Assembly (NCBI GenBank): GCA_023664305.1
Contig: JAMPFT010000007.1
Location: forward strand, 80,947-144,946
Direction: 5' to 3'
Length of the DNA stretch: 64,000 bases
Source of the DNA: a bacterium
GTDB taxonomy: Bacteria > Bacillota > Clostridia > Lachnospirales > Lachnospiraceae
The position numbers and the translations under genes are program-made. The notes below the pieces were generated by a model that ran no database searches, had not been told where the DNA came from, and worked only from the letters and a program-made list of their open reading frames with translations. Of the stretch, positions 24,737 through 33,849 are shown piece by piece; the stretch's first letter is position 1; each line of letters opens with the position of its first letter.

Positions 24737-25426
24737 ATGAAAAGATTTGATAAACACAAAACCGTGCAGTTGGTCTTGACAGTGGTCCTCGCTGTTATCA
24801 GTTTGTACATAATCCTGTCGGACGGCGAGCTATACCAGCTGGTGGGCCGGGATCCCCATATCAGGGCTCTTTGCATTCTGTTATGGCTTTCCTTTGTTTT
24901 ATCCTTCCTGTTTATATTTGTAGACTTCAGTCTTTTCAGCAAATTTAAAAGAGATTACAGGGAACTGGACTTTGCCGTATCTTCGGATCCGGTGTCGGGA
25001 ATTGCCAACCGTTACAGCTGCGACATGCTGATTGAAAAATATGTGGATCAGCCGCTTCCCGACGGGATTGGCTGTATCATGTTTGATCTGACGAATCTTC
25101 GGGAAACAAACCGGCGGCAGGGGCACAAGGCGGGCGATATCCTGATTCAGGCCTTTTCCGGCATCCTGCAGTCCTCCGCAAAGGATCTGTGTTTTGTGGG
25201 ACGCAACGGCGGAAATACTTTTCTTGCTCTTTTTGAATCCTGCAGCGATAAAAAAATGAACACCTTCCTAAAACGGATCGCGGACAAGGTGGAGCATTAT
25301 AACAGTTCTTCTTCTTTTCCGATTCATTACCGTTACGGAGCCGCTTTCGACGAAGAATCCGATATCGAGACAATCACGGATTTGATCGCGCTTTCCAACA
25401 AGCGCATACACGAGGATGAAACGTAA
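24737..25426 (+). CDS. Membrane protein with degenerate GGDEF domain
   Basis: A 229-residue protein with two transmembrane helices (about 7-25 and 38-58) and a C-terminal GGDEF-like domain. DPVSGIANR matches the usual DxLTGLxNR start and IMFDLTNLRETN the metal-binding strand. The signature loop is GGNTF in place of GGDEF, so the catalytic acidic pair is lost. It probably does not make cyclic di-GMP and may bind a nucleotide or act as a scaffold. It lies 23 bp before a sigma factor gene and appears co-transcribed with it. The start at 24737 follows GGAAGGATG and the promoter position. Confidence 0.8.
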   Translation: MKRFDKHKTVQLVLTVVLAVISLYIILSDGELYQLVGRDPHIRALCILLWLSFVLSFLFIFVDFSLFSKFKRDYRELDFAVSSDPVSGIANRYSCDMLIEKYVDQPLPDGIGCIMFDLTNLRETNRRQGHKAGDILIQAFSGILQSSAKDLCFVGRNGGNTFLALFESCSDKKMNTFLKRIADKVEHYNSSSSFPIHYRYGAAFDEESDIETITDLIALSNKRIHEDET

Positions 25427-25449
25427 AATTATAACGGGAGAAAATACAA

Positions 25450-26037
25450 ATGCCTACGTTGGATTACAGCTATATTGCCGATCTGGTTGTCCGGGCACAG
25501 TCAGACGACAGCGATGCATTTGCAGAACTGTATGCTGCTACTTATCAAAGACAGTATCATTTTTCCTATCGCTACTTAAAGGATGAGTACCTCGCGCAGG
25601 ATGCTCTGCAGGAGACCTACACCATCGCCCTTGAAAATCTTTCCAAATTAAAAGAGCCCAGCCTGGTGATCGCCTGGTTAAATCAGATTAACTTTCGCGT
25701 CTGCTATAATCTGAGTGTAAAGCAGAAAAACTTTTATCAGGAAATGACAGACTACAACGCCTCGGCGGAAGAGCTTGTCTCCGCCGCGTCGCCCCACGAC
25801 AGCGATCCGGAGGCCGCCGTCATATAGGTGGATTCCAGAAAATATCTGATGAACCAGATTTTAAAGCTGCCCTTTACGGAGTCTCAGGTGATTCTTCTGA
25901 AATACTATCGGCATATGAAGCAGGATGAAATTGCCCTGCTGATGGATATCAGCCGCAGCTCCGTCAAGCGGTATCTGTCGAGCGGGCTTAAGCGGTTGCA
26001 GCAAATACTTCAGAAAGGAGAGACGATCGGCATATGA
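25450..26037 (+). pseudogene. ECF-like sigma factor interrupted by an in-frame TAG
   Basis: The reading frame encodes sigma region 2 (YQRQYHFSYRYLKDEYLAQD, then ALQETYTIALENL) and, after one TAG codon at 25825-25827, continues in the same frame with sigma region 4 (LPFTESQVILLKYYRHMKQD, EIALLMDISRSSVKRYLSSG). Without the stop the protein would be 195 residues, a normal ECF length. The TAG sits in the linker where CAG (Gln) would be one transition away. A GTG directly follows, and GGAGG lies 14 bases upstream, so separate translation of region 4 is possible but not ideal. Options are nonsense mutation, amber readthrough, two split subunits, or sequence error. The anti-sigma-like gene overlaps the end by 4 bp. 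Confidence 0.75.
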
Positions 26038-26750
26038 AACTGTTTAAAAAGGATCCACCGCCGCAGCTTGATATCGAAACGGCAAGAGAAATTCTGCAGC
26101 ATACCTTTGAAGTCACCCAAAACGAGCCGAACTCCGTCCCTCTGGAAGTATTGGCTTCTTACAGTAATTACCGCAAGGAACGCTTTTCCCTGCAAAAAAC
26201 GGTATTGGTTCTCCTGACGGTCTTTTTCCTGCTGATTCCGCTTTTGTTTATCCCGCCTTCCTTCACGCTGTCTGTAAAGACAGACGAGAACGGGGTAAAT
26301 CCTGTGTACCGGCTGGAGCTGGAGTCGTTTATGCTGGTGGATCAGCTGACCGTCCGGATCGGGGATCGCAATATCCCTGCGTATGAGGTGGATTCGCATG
26401 TTTATTCCATAGAACCTCCCGTGAACGGGCAGATGGTCATCACGGTCAAGCTGATCAACCGACAGACCTACACAGAGTATATCGAAGTGACAAACGTAGA
26501 CAAGGAAGCCCCCGTTATCGAGAGCTATGAGGTGATAGATCATCTGCTTCATCTCTTTGTGACGGACAGCGGCATCGGCGTGGATTTTGGCGGAATCGTC
26601 GCCCTCAATTCGGACGGGCAGGAGGTCGCTCCTCTAAAAATCGACGAGGCCTCCGGAGAAGTGATTTTTGAGCATCCCTCCCAGATTGTCAATATTACGT
26701 TTCCCGATAAGGCGGGCAACGTTCTGCAGGTTATGCTTGTGACGGAGTAG
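26034..26750 (+). CDS. Membrane-anchored anti-sigma-like protein with Ig-like extracellular part
   Basis: This 238-residue protein has a cytoplasmic N-terminus (about 1-50), one transmembrane helix (TVLVLLTVFFLLIPLLFI) and an extracytoplasmic portion of two beta-rich segments, including VTNVDKEAPVIESYEV. It overlaps the sigma factor frame by 4 bp (ATGA), as is usual for a sigma and its regulator. The likely role is holding or releasing the sigma factor in response to an envelope signal. No zinc-binding anti-sigma motif is seen, so the assignment relies on context. Confidence 0.65.
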   Translation: MKLFKKDPPPQLDIETAREILQHTFEVTQNEPNSVPLEVLASYSNYRKERFSLQKTVLVLLTVFFLLIPLLFIPPSFTLSVKTDENGVNPVYRLELESFMLVDQLTVRIGDRNIPAYEVDSHVYSIEPPVNGQMVITVKLINRQTYTEYIEVTNVDKEAPVIESYEVIDHLLHLFVTDSGIGVDFGGIVALNSDGQEVAPLKIDEASGEVIFEHPSQIVNITFPDKAGNVLQVMLVTE

Positions 26751-26762
26751 GGCAGACGGCGT

Positions 26763-26815
26763 GGAAAGCAGCGACTCGTTTGAGCCGCTGCCTTCCTTCC
26801 CACATTTCTATTGTC
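26763..26815. terminator. Terminator hairpin between convergent operons
   Basis: GGAAAGCAGCG pairs with CGCTGCCTTCC around a short loop containing CTCGTTTGAG. It lies 13 bp after the anti-sigma-like gene and 18 bp from the end of the HepT gene. The T-run is weak. Confidence 0.6.
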
Positions 26816-27149
26816 ATAAATATTTTTCTATTTCTGCTTTCAATTCAGGTAAATCTTCATGAATGGTATCCCAGATAATATTCATATCTACGCCTGAGTA
26901 TCCATGGACAATCCGATTCCTCATACCATAGAGCTGCTTCCACGGTATTGTCCTGATTTTGTTCTTCGCGTCATCGCTTATGGATGTTTTGGCAAGTTCT
27001 CCTATCTGCATAAGATTAAATACGCAAGCCTCTACCCTCATAGAATCTTTTTGAAATTCGTTAAGCTCTTTGCAGTCATTACAATAGCTCAATATCGAGA
27101 CTACATGTTCATATATTTTTTGTAAAACCCTTCTGTCTTTATTATCCAT
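26814..27149 (-). CDS. HepT-like HEPN toxin
   Basis: A 111-residue all-helical protein with the HEPN RNase-type motif R-x4-H at Arg77-His82 in MRNRIVHGY. It overlaps the upstream MNT gene by 8 bp. In characterised HEPN/MNT pairs the HEPN protein is the toxin and the MNT protein AMPylates it near the R-x4-H motif (a GYS sequence follows here, providing the tyrosine). The layout here, with MNT first and HEPN second, is common. Confidence 0.88.
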   Translation of the reverse strand: MDNKDRRVLQKIYEHVVSILSYCNDCKELNEFQKDSMRVEACVFNLMQIGELAKTSISDDAKNKIRTIPWKQLYGMRNRIVHGYSGVDMNIIWDTIHEDLPELKAEIEKYL

Positions 27150-27441
27150 AAATCACCTTCCCGCTTTGCCTGATTTCCTCGTCGATCTGTGAATTTGGTG
27201 CAATTTGCGACACGTCAATCAGATCAACATCTTTTCCCAAAGATGTCACAACATCTTCAAGCAGTCCAAAAAAGGCAAGTCCTTTTAATCCGCTGTCAAC
27301 CAAAATATCAACATCACTTTGCTCTCTTGCAGTACCTTTTGCATAAGAACCAAAAATGATTGCCGTTTTTACTTTGTAATCAGAAAAAATTGGATTTAAT
27401 ATCATCTGTATTTGCTGTACGGTGTATACTTTATTCTGCAT
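27142..27441 (-). CDS. MNT-like nucleotidyltransferase antitoxin
   Basis: The 99-residue protein has the minimal nucleotidyltransferase signature GSYAKGTAREQSDVDILVD, with Gly31-Ser32 and metal-binding Asp43 and Asp45. It is the expected antitoxin of the HepT-like protein encoded immediately downstream. The GGAAGGAATTATT ribosome site is good. The 8-bp overlap with hepT couples the two. Confidence 0.88.
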   Translation of the reverse strand: MQNKVYTVQQIQMILNPIFSDYKVKTAIIFGSYAKGTAREQSDVDILVDSGLKGLAFFGLLEDVVTSLGKDVDLIDVSQIAPNSQIDEEIRQSGKVIYG

Positions 27442-27456
27442 AATAATTCCTTCCTG

Positions 27457-28047
27457 CTATCCAAAATATTTCTGCATAAGACTGTCAAACAAAAGCTGTG
27501 TGTTTGGCGAAATACAGGATATTGTTTTCAGATAAGCCCATCCCACGCGAAGCAGTATCTTCCCTTTTATCTGCCGGGTTCCCACCACGCCAAAGCTCCT
27601 GGAGTCCATGGACTGCGCCCGGTTATCCCCCATCACAAACAGCTGTCCCTCCTGCAGGGTGAGAGGATACCGCACCGCTCCTTCCTGCTCCAGGGTCTCC
27701 CCCACGGCATACGGTTCCTCCAGGGGCGTACCGTTCCGGTATACCTTTCCGTCCCTTATCTCAACCGTATCTCCGGCCACCGCGATGATGCGCTTTAGAT
27801 AATATTCCCCCGAGGGGATTCTGACCGACACCACATCCCCCGGCTTGTACCCAAAGTTGATTCTCCGGTAGAAAACCAACTCGCCGTCGTACAGCGTCGG
27901 CTCCATGGAATCTCCCTTTACAAAGGAGATTCCCACCGCCAAACGGAGGATGACAAATACGGCGATCAGCAGAATCAGTATTTTTTTTGCGCTTTTCAGC
28001 CAGCCGTATTTCAGTCCGTCCACTTTTCTGAAAGATTTTCTTTTCAT
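27457..28047 (-). CDS. lepB: Signal peptidase I
   Basis: A type I signal peptidase of 196 residues. One N-terminal transmembrane helix (about 21-43) precedes GDSMEPTL with catalytic Ser47, and YYLKRIIAVAGD holds the general base Lys85; VMGDNRAQSMDSRSFG is the conserved box E region. It removes signal peptides from exported proteins on the outer face of the membrane. An in-frame GTG at 28074 would add nine residues; the ATG at 28047 is preferred for its AGG spacing. It ends with about 35 extra residues after the usual core. Neighbouring genes do not indicate a dedicated substrate. Confidence 0.88.
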   Translation of the reverse strand: MKRKSFRKVDGLKYGWLKSAKKILILLIAVFVILRLAVGISFVKGDSMEPTLYDGELVFYRRINFGYKPGDVVSVRIPSGEYYLKRIIAVAGDTVEIRDGKVYRNGTPLEEPYAVGETLEQEGAVRYPLTLQEGQLFVMGDNRAQSMDSRSFGVVGTRQIKGKILLRVGWAYLKTISCISPNTQLLFDSLMQKYFG

Positions 28048-28087
28048 AAATTGCCTATACCGCTCCCCGGTCACAAACGCCGGTCCG

Positions 28088-31048
28088 TTATTCTCCCGCG
28101 TTTTCCTTGCGCTTTTTGATTGCCTCGCGTATTCTCTCTTCCATGGATTCCTCCATAACGATTTTCATGTCCTTCAGCTCCATGCCGCTCATCCCGAAGA
28201 ACAGCTTCAGGAAGAAAGTATAATGGAACAGGGGCATCGGAAAATGTACCGTCTTTTTCTTCCACTCCTTCTCGGAACCGGCCAGCGTCACGGTCTCTAT
28301 CAGCTGTTTGTCCTGAAATACCGAGAGCGGAAGCTGCGCCAGATCCGCGGTCTCTGCGGAAGCCCTGCAGAAAAATTCCAGCCGGAACGTACCTCTCTCC
28401 TTCACCGCCACCTGTACAGTTGTGGTCTTTCCCTTTGCGGTGTCGATCAGCGCCGTATCGACGGCGGCCTCATCCCTCATCTCCACCTTCAGAAGCGCTC
28501 CCACGGACAGGCTGTCCTGCTCCGCGCATTCCCTGAGCTCTCTGTCAAGCTCCGTCTCTGCTCCCACGCTTCTCTGATAAGCGGGGGACGCCAGCAGGAA
28601 TCTGCAGATATTGGCCGCGCTGCGCTGAAACTCGCCTCTTGTGACAGTACCTTTCTGCAGCTCCGCCATCGAGTTATCCTCGTTGGAATTGCTCAGGGAA
28701 TCTCCCGTCACCATATACAGGTCGTTCTGGCTGCGCACCATGGCTGCGGTGTTTTCGATGGAGGCGGGCTTTCCTTCGTCGTTTGCCTTCGCCCACCAGT
28801 CCGTCATGACAATCCCGCGATAGCCCCATTCTCCCCTGAGTATTGTCGTCAGCAGATCGTAATTTCCCGCGGTCCACAGTCCGTTTACGGGGCCGTAGGT
28901 AGACATGACTGACCTTGCCATGCCTTCCTTCACCGCAATCTCAAAGCCCTTGAGATAGATTTCGCGGAGGGCTCTCTCGGAAACCGCCGCTTCCGCAAAG
29001 TTACGGCTGTGCTCTTGATTGTTGCAGGCAAAATGCTTTACCGTCCCCGTCACGCCGTACCGCTGCATCCCCAGAAGCTGGGCCGCCGCCATCCTTCCGG
29101 TGAGTACCGGATCCTCCGAAAAATATTCGAAATTCCGCCCGTTCAACGGGTTTCTGTGGATGTTCATGCCCGGCCCGAGAAGGGTATCCACCTGATTTTT
29201 CCGCAGCTCCATGCCCTCAAAACGGTAAAGCTCCTCCACCAGCTTCAGGTTAAAGGTACACGCCAGACATGTGCCGTTCGGCATGGCAAAGGCAACCGTC
29301 CCGCAGTCCATGCGGATACCGCTTGGACCGTCCGCGCAGCAGCCCGCCGGAATACCGTACTTTTGCAGACTCTCCGTGACGCCGCCGAAAGCGCCCGCCG
29401 TTCCGGGCGTCACCTTGGGCGAACACATTCCCTCGCCGCGGATCATACAGCAAAGCTCCTCATCCGTCAGCTGTGCCAGAAAATCTCCCATGGAAGCCCG
29501 CCCGGCTTCCACGTCCGCCAGCCGATATCCTTTATCCCCCGTATAGGCGTACTCCTCCGGCAGTCTCTTAAGTCTTCTCTCTGCGGGATCCGTCGTCCGC
29601 AGCGGAACCTCCTGCCAGCCCTGCTCATAAACGCCGTCCGCTTTTCGCTCTGCGGGCCTCATCCGCTCGAACGGGGTCACGGGCGCCATGGCTTCCTCCA
29701 GCCTCTCCACCGCCGCCGTCGTGCCACAGGTTATACTGCCTGCGGCTTTCGCGTCCCGCACATTTTCTCCCACATAGAAAACGTACTCTCCCGCCTCCAG
29801 CACATAGCAGGACTTATACCCCGTAGCGCCGCTGTCGTCGTAAGACGCCAGCTCGTAAGCGGAAAAGTCAAGCAGCAACTCCTCGCTTTCCCCGGGAGAG
29901 AGCTCCCCCGTCTTGGCAAAGCCGCAGAGGACTCTCCCCGCTTTTCCCAGTACGCCCTGAGGCGCTTCACAGTATACCTGTACCACTTCTTTCCCGGCGC
30001 GGCTCCCCACATTTTTTACCTGTATTTTGACGGTGACGGCTTTCCCTGTGTTTTTACCGCTCACCGCTTCTTTTCCCGCCTCTCCCGTGTAGGCCCGGGT
30101 TTCCTCTTTACGGCCTGTGCCGTCGGTTCCTTTCCCGAAATCTCCCGTTTCGTCACTCTTTTCAGCCGCCCCGGGAAGCTCTCCCTCTACCCCGGCGGAA
30201 ATCTCGAACCGGGTATAGGAAAGACCGAATCCGAAGGGATACAAAACTTTTTCCGGCGCAAAGGTCGAAAAATAGCGGTATCCCACATAAATGTCCTCCG
30301 CATAAAAATTTCTGACAGTGTTGCCATAAAATTTTGCAGAGGGGTAATCCGCAAGGTCAAAGGCAATCGTATCGGATAATCTGCCCGAAGGATTCACGTC
30401 CCCGGACAGCACGTCCGCCACGCCGTTTCCTCCCTCCTGGCCTCCCTGCCAGACGTAGAGCACCGCGGAAGGACAATACTTTTCCACCCACTTCATGTCG
30501 ATGATATTTCCCACGTTTAAGAGCACTACCGTCCGCTCGAACGCGCGGCACACCGTCTTTAGCATCCGCTCCTCTGTCCCGGTCAGAAGATAGCTGCCCT
30601 CCTCCTTCAGGTTATCCTTATCTTCCCCGGCTGTCCGCCCGATTATGATGACAGCTGTGTCAGATTCCTTTCTGGCCTGTGCCGCCAGCTCTTCGGAGAC
30701 CGGCATTTCCTCCTGAAACCACGGCTCCTGGGCCCAGCCCTTCCCGCCGTCAAAAGGATGAGTCTCCAGCCATTTCTCATAGACCCTCATCAACTCCCCG
30801 TTCAGCTCAAACCGCCCGTCAGCCTTTAACGCGTCCAGAATCCCCGTCACATACGCCGTATTTACCAGCCCGCCGGAGCCTGTCCCACTCTTATAATAGC
30901 AAAACTGGCTTCTGCCAAACAGCGCGATTTTACTCCCGGCAGGAAGCGGAAGCACGCCGTCCTCGTTTTTCAGCATCACAATTCCTTCCGCTGCCGCCTG
31001 CCTGGCCGCCGCCTTGTATTTTTCCGGATCAAATTGTTTTTCTTTCAT
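28088..31048 (-). CDS. Large GH3 glycosidase, permuted domain order
   Basis: A 986-residue cytoplasmic GH3 enzyme with the same inverted layout as the one near 12 kb: GH3_C first (GIVMLKNEDGVLPL, about 20-290), fibronectin-III-like domain interrupted by a 50-residue Gly/Lys/Thr-rich insertion (about 290-345), then the GH3_N barrel (about 520-870). The nucleophile is expected at Asp750 in MTDWWAKAND. A C-terminal extension of about 120 residues resembles a beta-rich accessory domain. It is likely a beta-glucosidase or beta-xylosidase of imported sugars. AAAGGGA precedes the ATG. Confidence 0.9.
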   Translation of the reverse strand: MKEKQFDPEKYKAAARQAAAEGIVMLKNEDGVLPLPAGSKIALFGRSQFCYYKSGTGSGGLVNTAYVTGILDALKADGRFELNGELMRVYEKWLETHPFDGGKGWAQEPWFQEEMPVSEELAAQARKESDTAVIIIGRTAGEDKDNLKEEGSYLLTGTEERMLKTVCRAFERTVVLLNVGNIIDMKWVEKYCPSAVLYVWQGGQEGGNGVADVLSGDVNPSGRLSDTIAFDLADYPSAKFYGNTVRNFYAEDIYVGYRYFSTFAPEKVLYPFGFGLSYTRFEISAGVEGELPGAAEKSDETGDFGKGTDGTGRKEETRAYTGEAGKEAVSGKNTGKAVTVKIQVKNVGSRAGKEVVQVYCEAPQGVLGKAGRVLCGFAKTGELSPGESEELLLDFSAYELASYDDSGATGYKSCYVLEAGEYVFYVGENVRDAKAAGSITCGTTAAVERLEEAMAPVTPFERMRPAERKADGVYEQGWQEVPLRTTDPAERRLKRLPEEYAYTGDKGYRLADVEAGRASMGDFLAQLTDEELCCMIRGEGMCSPKVTPGTAGAFGGVTESLQKYGIPAGCCADGPSGIRMDCGTVAFAMPNGTCLACTFNLKLVEELYRFEGMELRKNQVDTLLGPGMNIHRNPLNGRNFEYFSEDPVLTGRMAAAQLLGMQRYGVTGTVKHFACNNQEHSRNFAEAAVSERALREIYLKGFEIAVKEGMARSVMSTYGPVNGLWTAGNYDLLTTILRGEWGYRGIVMTDWWAKANDEGKPASIENTAAMVRSQNDLYMVTGDSLSNSNEDNSMAELQKGTVTRGEFQRSAANICRFLLASPAYQRSVGAETELDRELRECAEQDSLSVGALLKVEMRDEAAVDTALIDTAKGKTTTVQVAVKERGTFRLEFFCRASAETADLAQLPLSVFQDKQLIETVTLAGSEKEWKKKTVHFPMPLFHYTFFLKLFFGMSGMELKDMKIVMEESMEERIREAIKKRKENAGE

Positions 31049-31155
31049 GAGTTTTCCCTTTGCCCCTTCCTACTTTTTCCGTCAAACTCATTCTACCACA
31101 AATTTTTGTTTCGTCCACCGGAAATCGCTGCGACGGTATTATATTTGCTCTTTCC

Positions 31156-31836
31156 CTACTGCTGCCGTCTCAGCGCCCCCGCCAGGGCTCTCTTTGACAT
31201 AGGCGCTTTATACACCGCCAGCGACAGCAGATACTGCAGAACCCCGCAGATCAGAATCGCGGCAAACCCTGCCGCCCCGACCAGCCCGAAGGTTCTCCAG
31301 CTCCCTGCGCCGATTCCGCTCAGCCAGTTTCTGCTCCGGTTCGCATAATATCCGAAGGTCAAAAAGAACATCGCCATAAACAAAGCGGAGGACACGAAGA
31401 AATATTTGTAGGCTGCCCCCATGTACAGCATAAGGCATCCTATGACCACCGCTGAAAACAAAATCTGCTCACAGACGCTTCCCATTGCATCGGGCCAAAG
31501 CGCCGCCGCAACCCCCTCCGTCAGCAAGAGCGCAGAATAGCCGCATATCATACAAAACACGCTCATCACCGCCGGAACGGAGGTCTGCAGCTTCTTTTTC
31601 ATCGGGGAAGCCTGGATCACATCAGACATGCTGCAGGTGTAGAGCAGCTGTACCATAAACATTGCCGTCAACGCCAGAAAATACCCTCCGGGAATCGTCC
31701 CGTCTTCCGTCATCGAGGCCTGCAGGAAGCACAGCGCAATTCCGATCAGGCTTACGATGATTCCGCTGATCACCGTGCTTTTGTAGTTGAGCCCAAATTT
31801 TAAAATCCGAAATCCCAGTTTCAAATTACTTATCAT
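31156..31836 (-). CDS. ABC exporter permease subunit (YtrA-type operon)
   Basis: A 226-residue membrane protein with six hydrophobic spans and no catalytic motif. It overlaps the preceding permease gene by 11 bp and belongs to the GntR-ATPase-permease-permease operon. Two dissimilar ABC-2-like permeases with one ATPase fit the Ytr/Bcr-type exporters that respond to cell-wall-active compounds. The exported substrate is unknown. Confidence 0.75.
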   Translation of the reverse strand: MISNLKLGFRILKFGLNYKSTVISGIIVSLIGIALCFLQASMTEDGTIPGGYFLALTAMFMVQLLYTCSMSDVIQASPMKKKLQTSVPAVMSVFCMICGYSALLLTEGVAAALWPDAMGSVCEQILFSAVVIGCLMLYMGAAYKYFFVSSALFMAMFFLTFGYYANRSRNWLSGIGAGSWRTFGLVGAAGFAAILICGVLQYLLSLAVYKAPMSKRALAGALRRQQ

Positions 31837-32470
31837 GATAGCCCTCCTTCACCTTCCGCATTGCCGTCTTTACCGCCAGCGCTCCGACGCCCGCTCCCAA
31901 AAGAGCCGCCGCCCCGCAAGAAACCCAGAGCGGGCAAACCTCGACCTCCGCAAGGGCAAAGCATACGATACCGATGATCGCGGCAACGTACCCTATCAGC
32001 ATATTCATATTCAGTGTGCTCCAAAATCTGGCGATCAGCGTCCCGGCTACGGAAAGACAGCCGGTTTCCAAAATCGGCAGCGCCAGTCCGCCCAATACCC
32101 CAAGGGTTTCTCCTCCGAGCAGCAGACTTATCAAAAAACAGCTTCCGAAGATAGCGGCTGCCTCCAGAAAATGCCTTATGACATCCAGAATTAGCACGCT
32201 TTCCATCATCTGCATCCCTCTGGACGAGGTTTTCAGACAGTCCAGCTTTTCGGCATTTTTCTCCTGAATCCCTCCTAAAAACCAGTGATCCGCCAGAATC
32301 TCCAGCAAAATCAGTGCAGTCATAACCGCGGGGACGCCGCTTCCCCCCATCTTTATCAGGAAAAGCAGCTGGATTCCTGCCGCGGACAGCGGCACAGCCA
32401 GGTACATGACCAGCCGGTAACCCAGCGAGGTAAACGCCAGATAACTTTTTATTCTCATCTTCACACTCAT
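31826..32470 (-). CDS. ABC exporter permease subunit (YtrA-type operon)
   Basis: A 214-residue protein with about six hydrophobic spans beginning YLAFTSLGYRLVMYLAVPLS. It lies 22 bp after the ATPase gene and overlaps the next permease gene. No soluble domain is present. The role as membrane subunit is inferred from operon structure. Confidence 0.75.
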   Translation of the reverse strand: MSVKMRIKSYLAFTSLGYRLVMYLAVPLSAAGIQLLFLIKMGGSGVPAVMTALILLEILADHWFLGGIQEKNAEKLDCLKTSSRGMQMMESVLILDVIRHFLEAAAIFGSCFLISLLLGGETLGVLGGLALPILETGCLSVAGTLIARFWSTLNMNMLIGYVAAIIGIVCFALAEVEVCPLWVSCGAAALLGAGVGALAVKTAMRKVKEGYHDK

Positions 32471-32492
32471 TTCATACCCCTTTATGCGCCAT

Positions 32493-33371
32493 TTAACGCA
32501 GGCTTGTGTTGGTCTTCATGACCGCCACGCAGATCTGCGACAACGTAGGCGTCTCCACGGAAATATCCATTCCCGCCAGCCGATTCATATTTTCGGCAAG
32601 ACAGATCCCCTCGAACCCGTAGGAGCTTTTCGATATCGTGTACAGAATTTTCCCGGCTGCCTCCGCGTCCGCCGCCTCTCCCTTTACCGACACATACTTC
32701 TCCTTCAGATCCTCCACAAAGCCCTGCTCCACAATGTTCCCGTGCTCCAGGATGATCGCGTAATCCGTCACATTTTCCATGTCGGAAATGTTATGAGTGG
32801 AGAAAAACACGGACCGTTCCCCGCCTCCCTGCTCCAGATACTCCCGCAGGATGTCGCAGAGTCTGTCCCGCATCAGGGGATCCAGAGGCGACGCAGGCTC
32901 ATCCAGAATCAAAAGCTGCGTATCTCTCGCCAGAACCATGGCCAGCATCAGCTTGATCTTGTTTCCGTCGGACAGACTTTTCACATCCTTGACCGCCCCG
33001 GTGGGAATACTCAGCTCTTCGCAAATCTCCCGAAACTTCTCCCTGCTAAAGCCCTCATACAGGATTTCGCCGAGCTCCTCCACCTGCTTCACCGTCCATT
33101 GCGGCAAAAAGTAGTTCCCCGGCCCGGTATAGCCGATCCGCTCCTGCACTGCGCCGCTCATCTTTTCCTCTCCGTCAAAATAGCGGATTTCTCCTTTGTA
33201 GTCCAGACGGATCCCCGTCAAAAGATTCAGCAGGGTCGTCTTCCCCGCCCCGTTCTCTCCGATCAGCGCGGTGGCGTAGCCCTTCGGGATCTCCAGCCGC
33301 GGTACGGACAATTCAAATCCCTTAAATTTTTTCTGCAGATTTGATAGCTTGATTACGCTGTTTGTTTCCAT
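32493..33371 (-). CDS. ABC transporter ATP-binding protein
   Basis: A 292-residue ATPase with Walker A GENGAGKTT, a signature LSDGNKIKL, Walker B LLILDEP and the switch His in STHNISDM. The signature lacks the usual second Gly (SDGNK for SGGQ), as in the Ytr/Bcr-type subfamily. It is encoded between a GntR-type regulator and two permeases, with AAAGGAGAGG upstream. It powers export by the two permease products. Confidence 0.9.
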   Translation of the reverse strand: METNSVIKLSNLQKKFKGFELSVPRLEIPKGYATALIGENGAGKTTLLNLLTGIRLDYKGEIRYFDGEEKMSGAVQERIGYTGPGNYFLPQWTVKQVEELGEILYEGFSREKFREICEELSIPTGAVKDVKSLSDGNKIKLMLAMVLARDTQLLILDEPASPLDPLMRDRLCDILREYLEQGGGERSVFFSTHNISDMENVTDYAIILEHGNIVEQGFVEDLKEKYVSVKGEAADAEAAGKILYTISKSSYGFEGICLAENMNRLAGMDISVETPTLSQICVAVMKTNTSLR

Positions 33372-33459
33372 GGTCCTCTCCTTTTTCGGTTAAGTCGTCG
33401 CCTGCGAAAACGGCGGTTCTCCGATGCCTGCAAAGGCGCAGACATGCTTCCCGCTCTTC

Positions 33460-33831
33460 TCATACCTCCAGATTCAGCAGCGTCTCCAGGGTTTTCAGCA
33501 GCTCTTCCCGCGTAATTCCCGCCATCTTTGCCGCGCGAATCGCCTCCAGCAGAGCCTCCTCCACCTTTCTCGCATGCTGCTCCTTCAGCATCTCGCTGTC
33601 CTGGGCGTTGACATAAAAGCCCTTGCCCTGAACCGCCGTCACCAGTCCTTCCTCCGCCAGCTGTTCATAGGCCTTCATCGTGGTAATCACGCTGATCTTC
33701 AGATCCCGTGCCAGCCCGCGGATAGACGGGAGATATTCTCCCTCCTTCAGTTTTCCTGCCAGGATATCGGCTCTCAGCTGATCCGCAATCTGCTGATAAA
33801 TCGGAATCCCGGAATTTTGTAATAGTTTCAA
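33460..33831 (-). CDS. GntR family repressor, YtrA subfamily
   Basis: A 123-residue protein with an N-terminal winged helix (IPIYQQIADQLRADILAG, LPSIRGLARDLKISVITTMK in part) and a short C-terminal dimerisation helix pair; it lacks a large ligand domain, as in YtrA. The start chosen is TTG at 33831 because GAGGTGG lies five bases upstream; an in-frame TTG at 33849 overlaps it. It is first in its operon, and a dyad overlapping the promoter suggests autoregulation. Confidence 0.85.
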   Translation of the reverse strand: MKLLQNSGIPIYQQIADQLRADILAGKLKEGEYLPSIRGLARDLKISVITTMKAYEQLAEEGLVTAVQGKGFYVNAQDSEMLKEQHARKVEEALLEAIRAAKMAGITREELLKTLETLLNLEV

Positions 33832-33849
33832 AGTGGCCACCTCTTTCAA

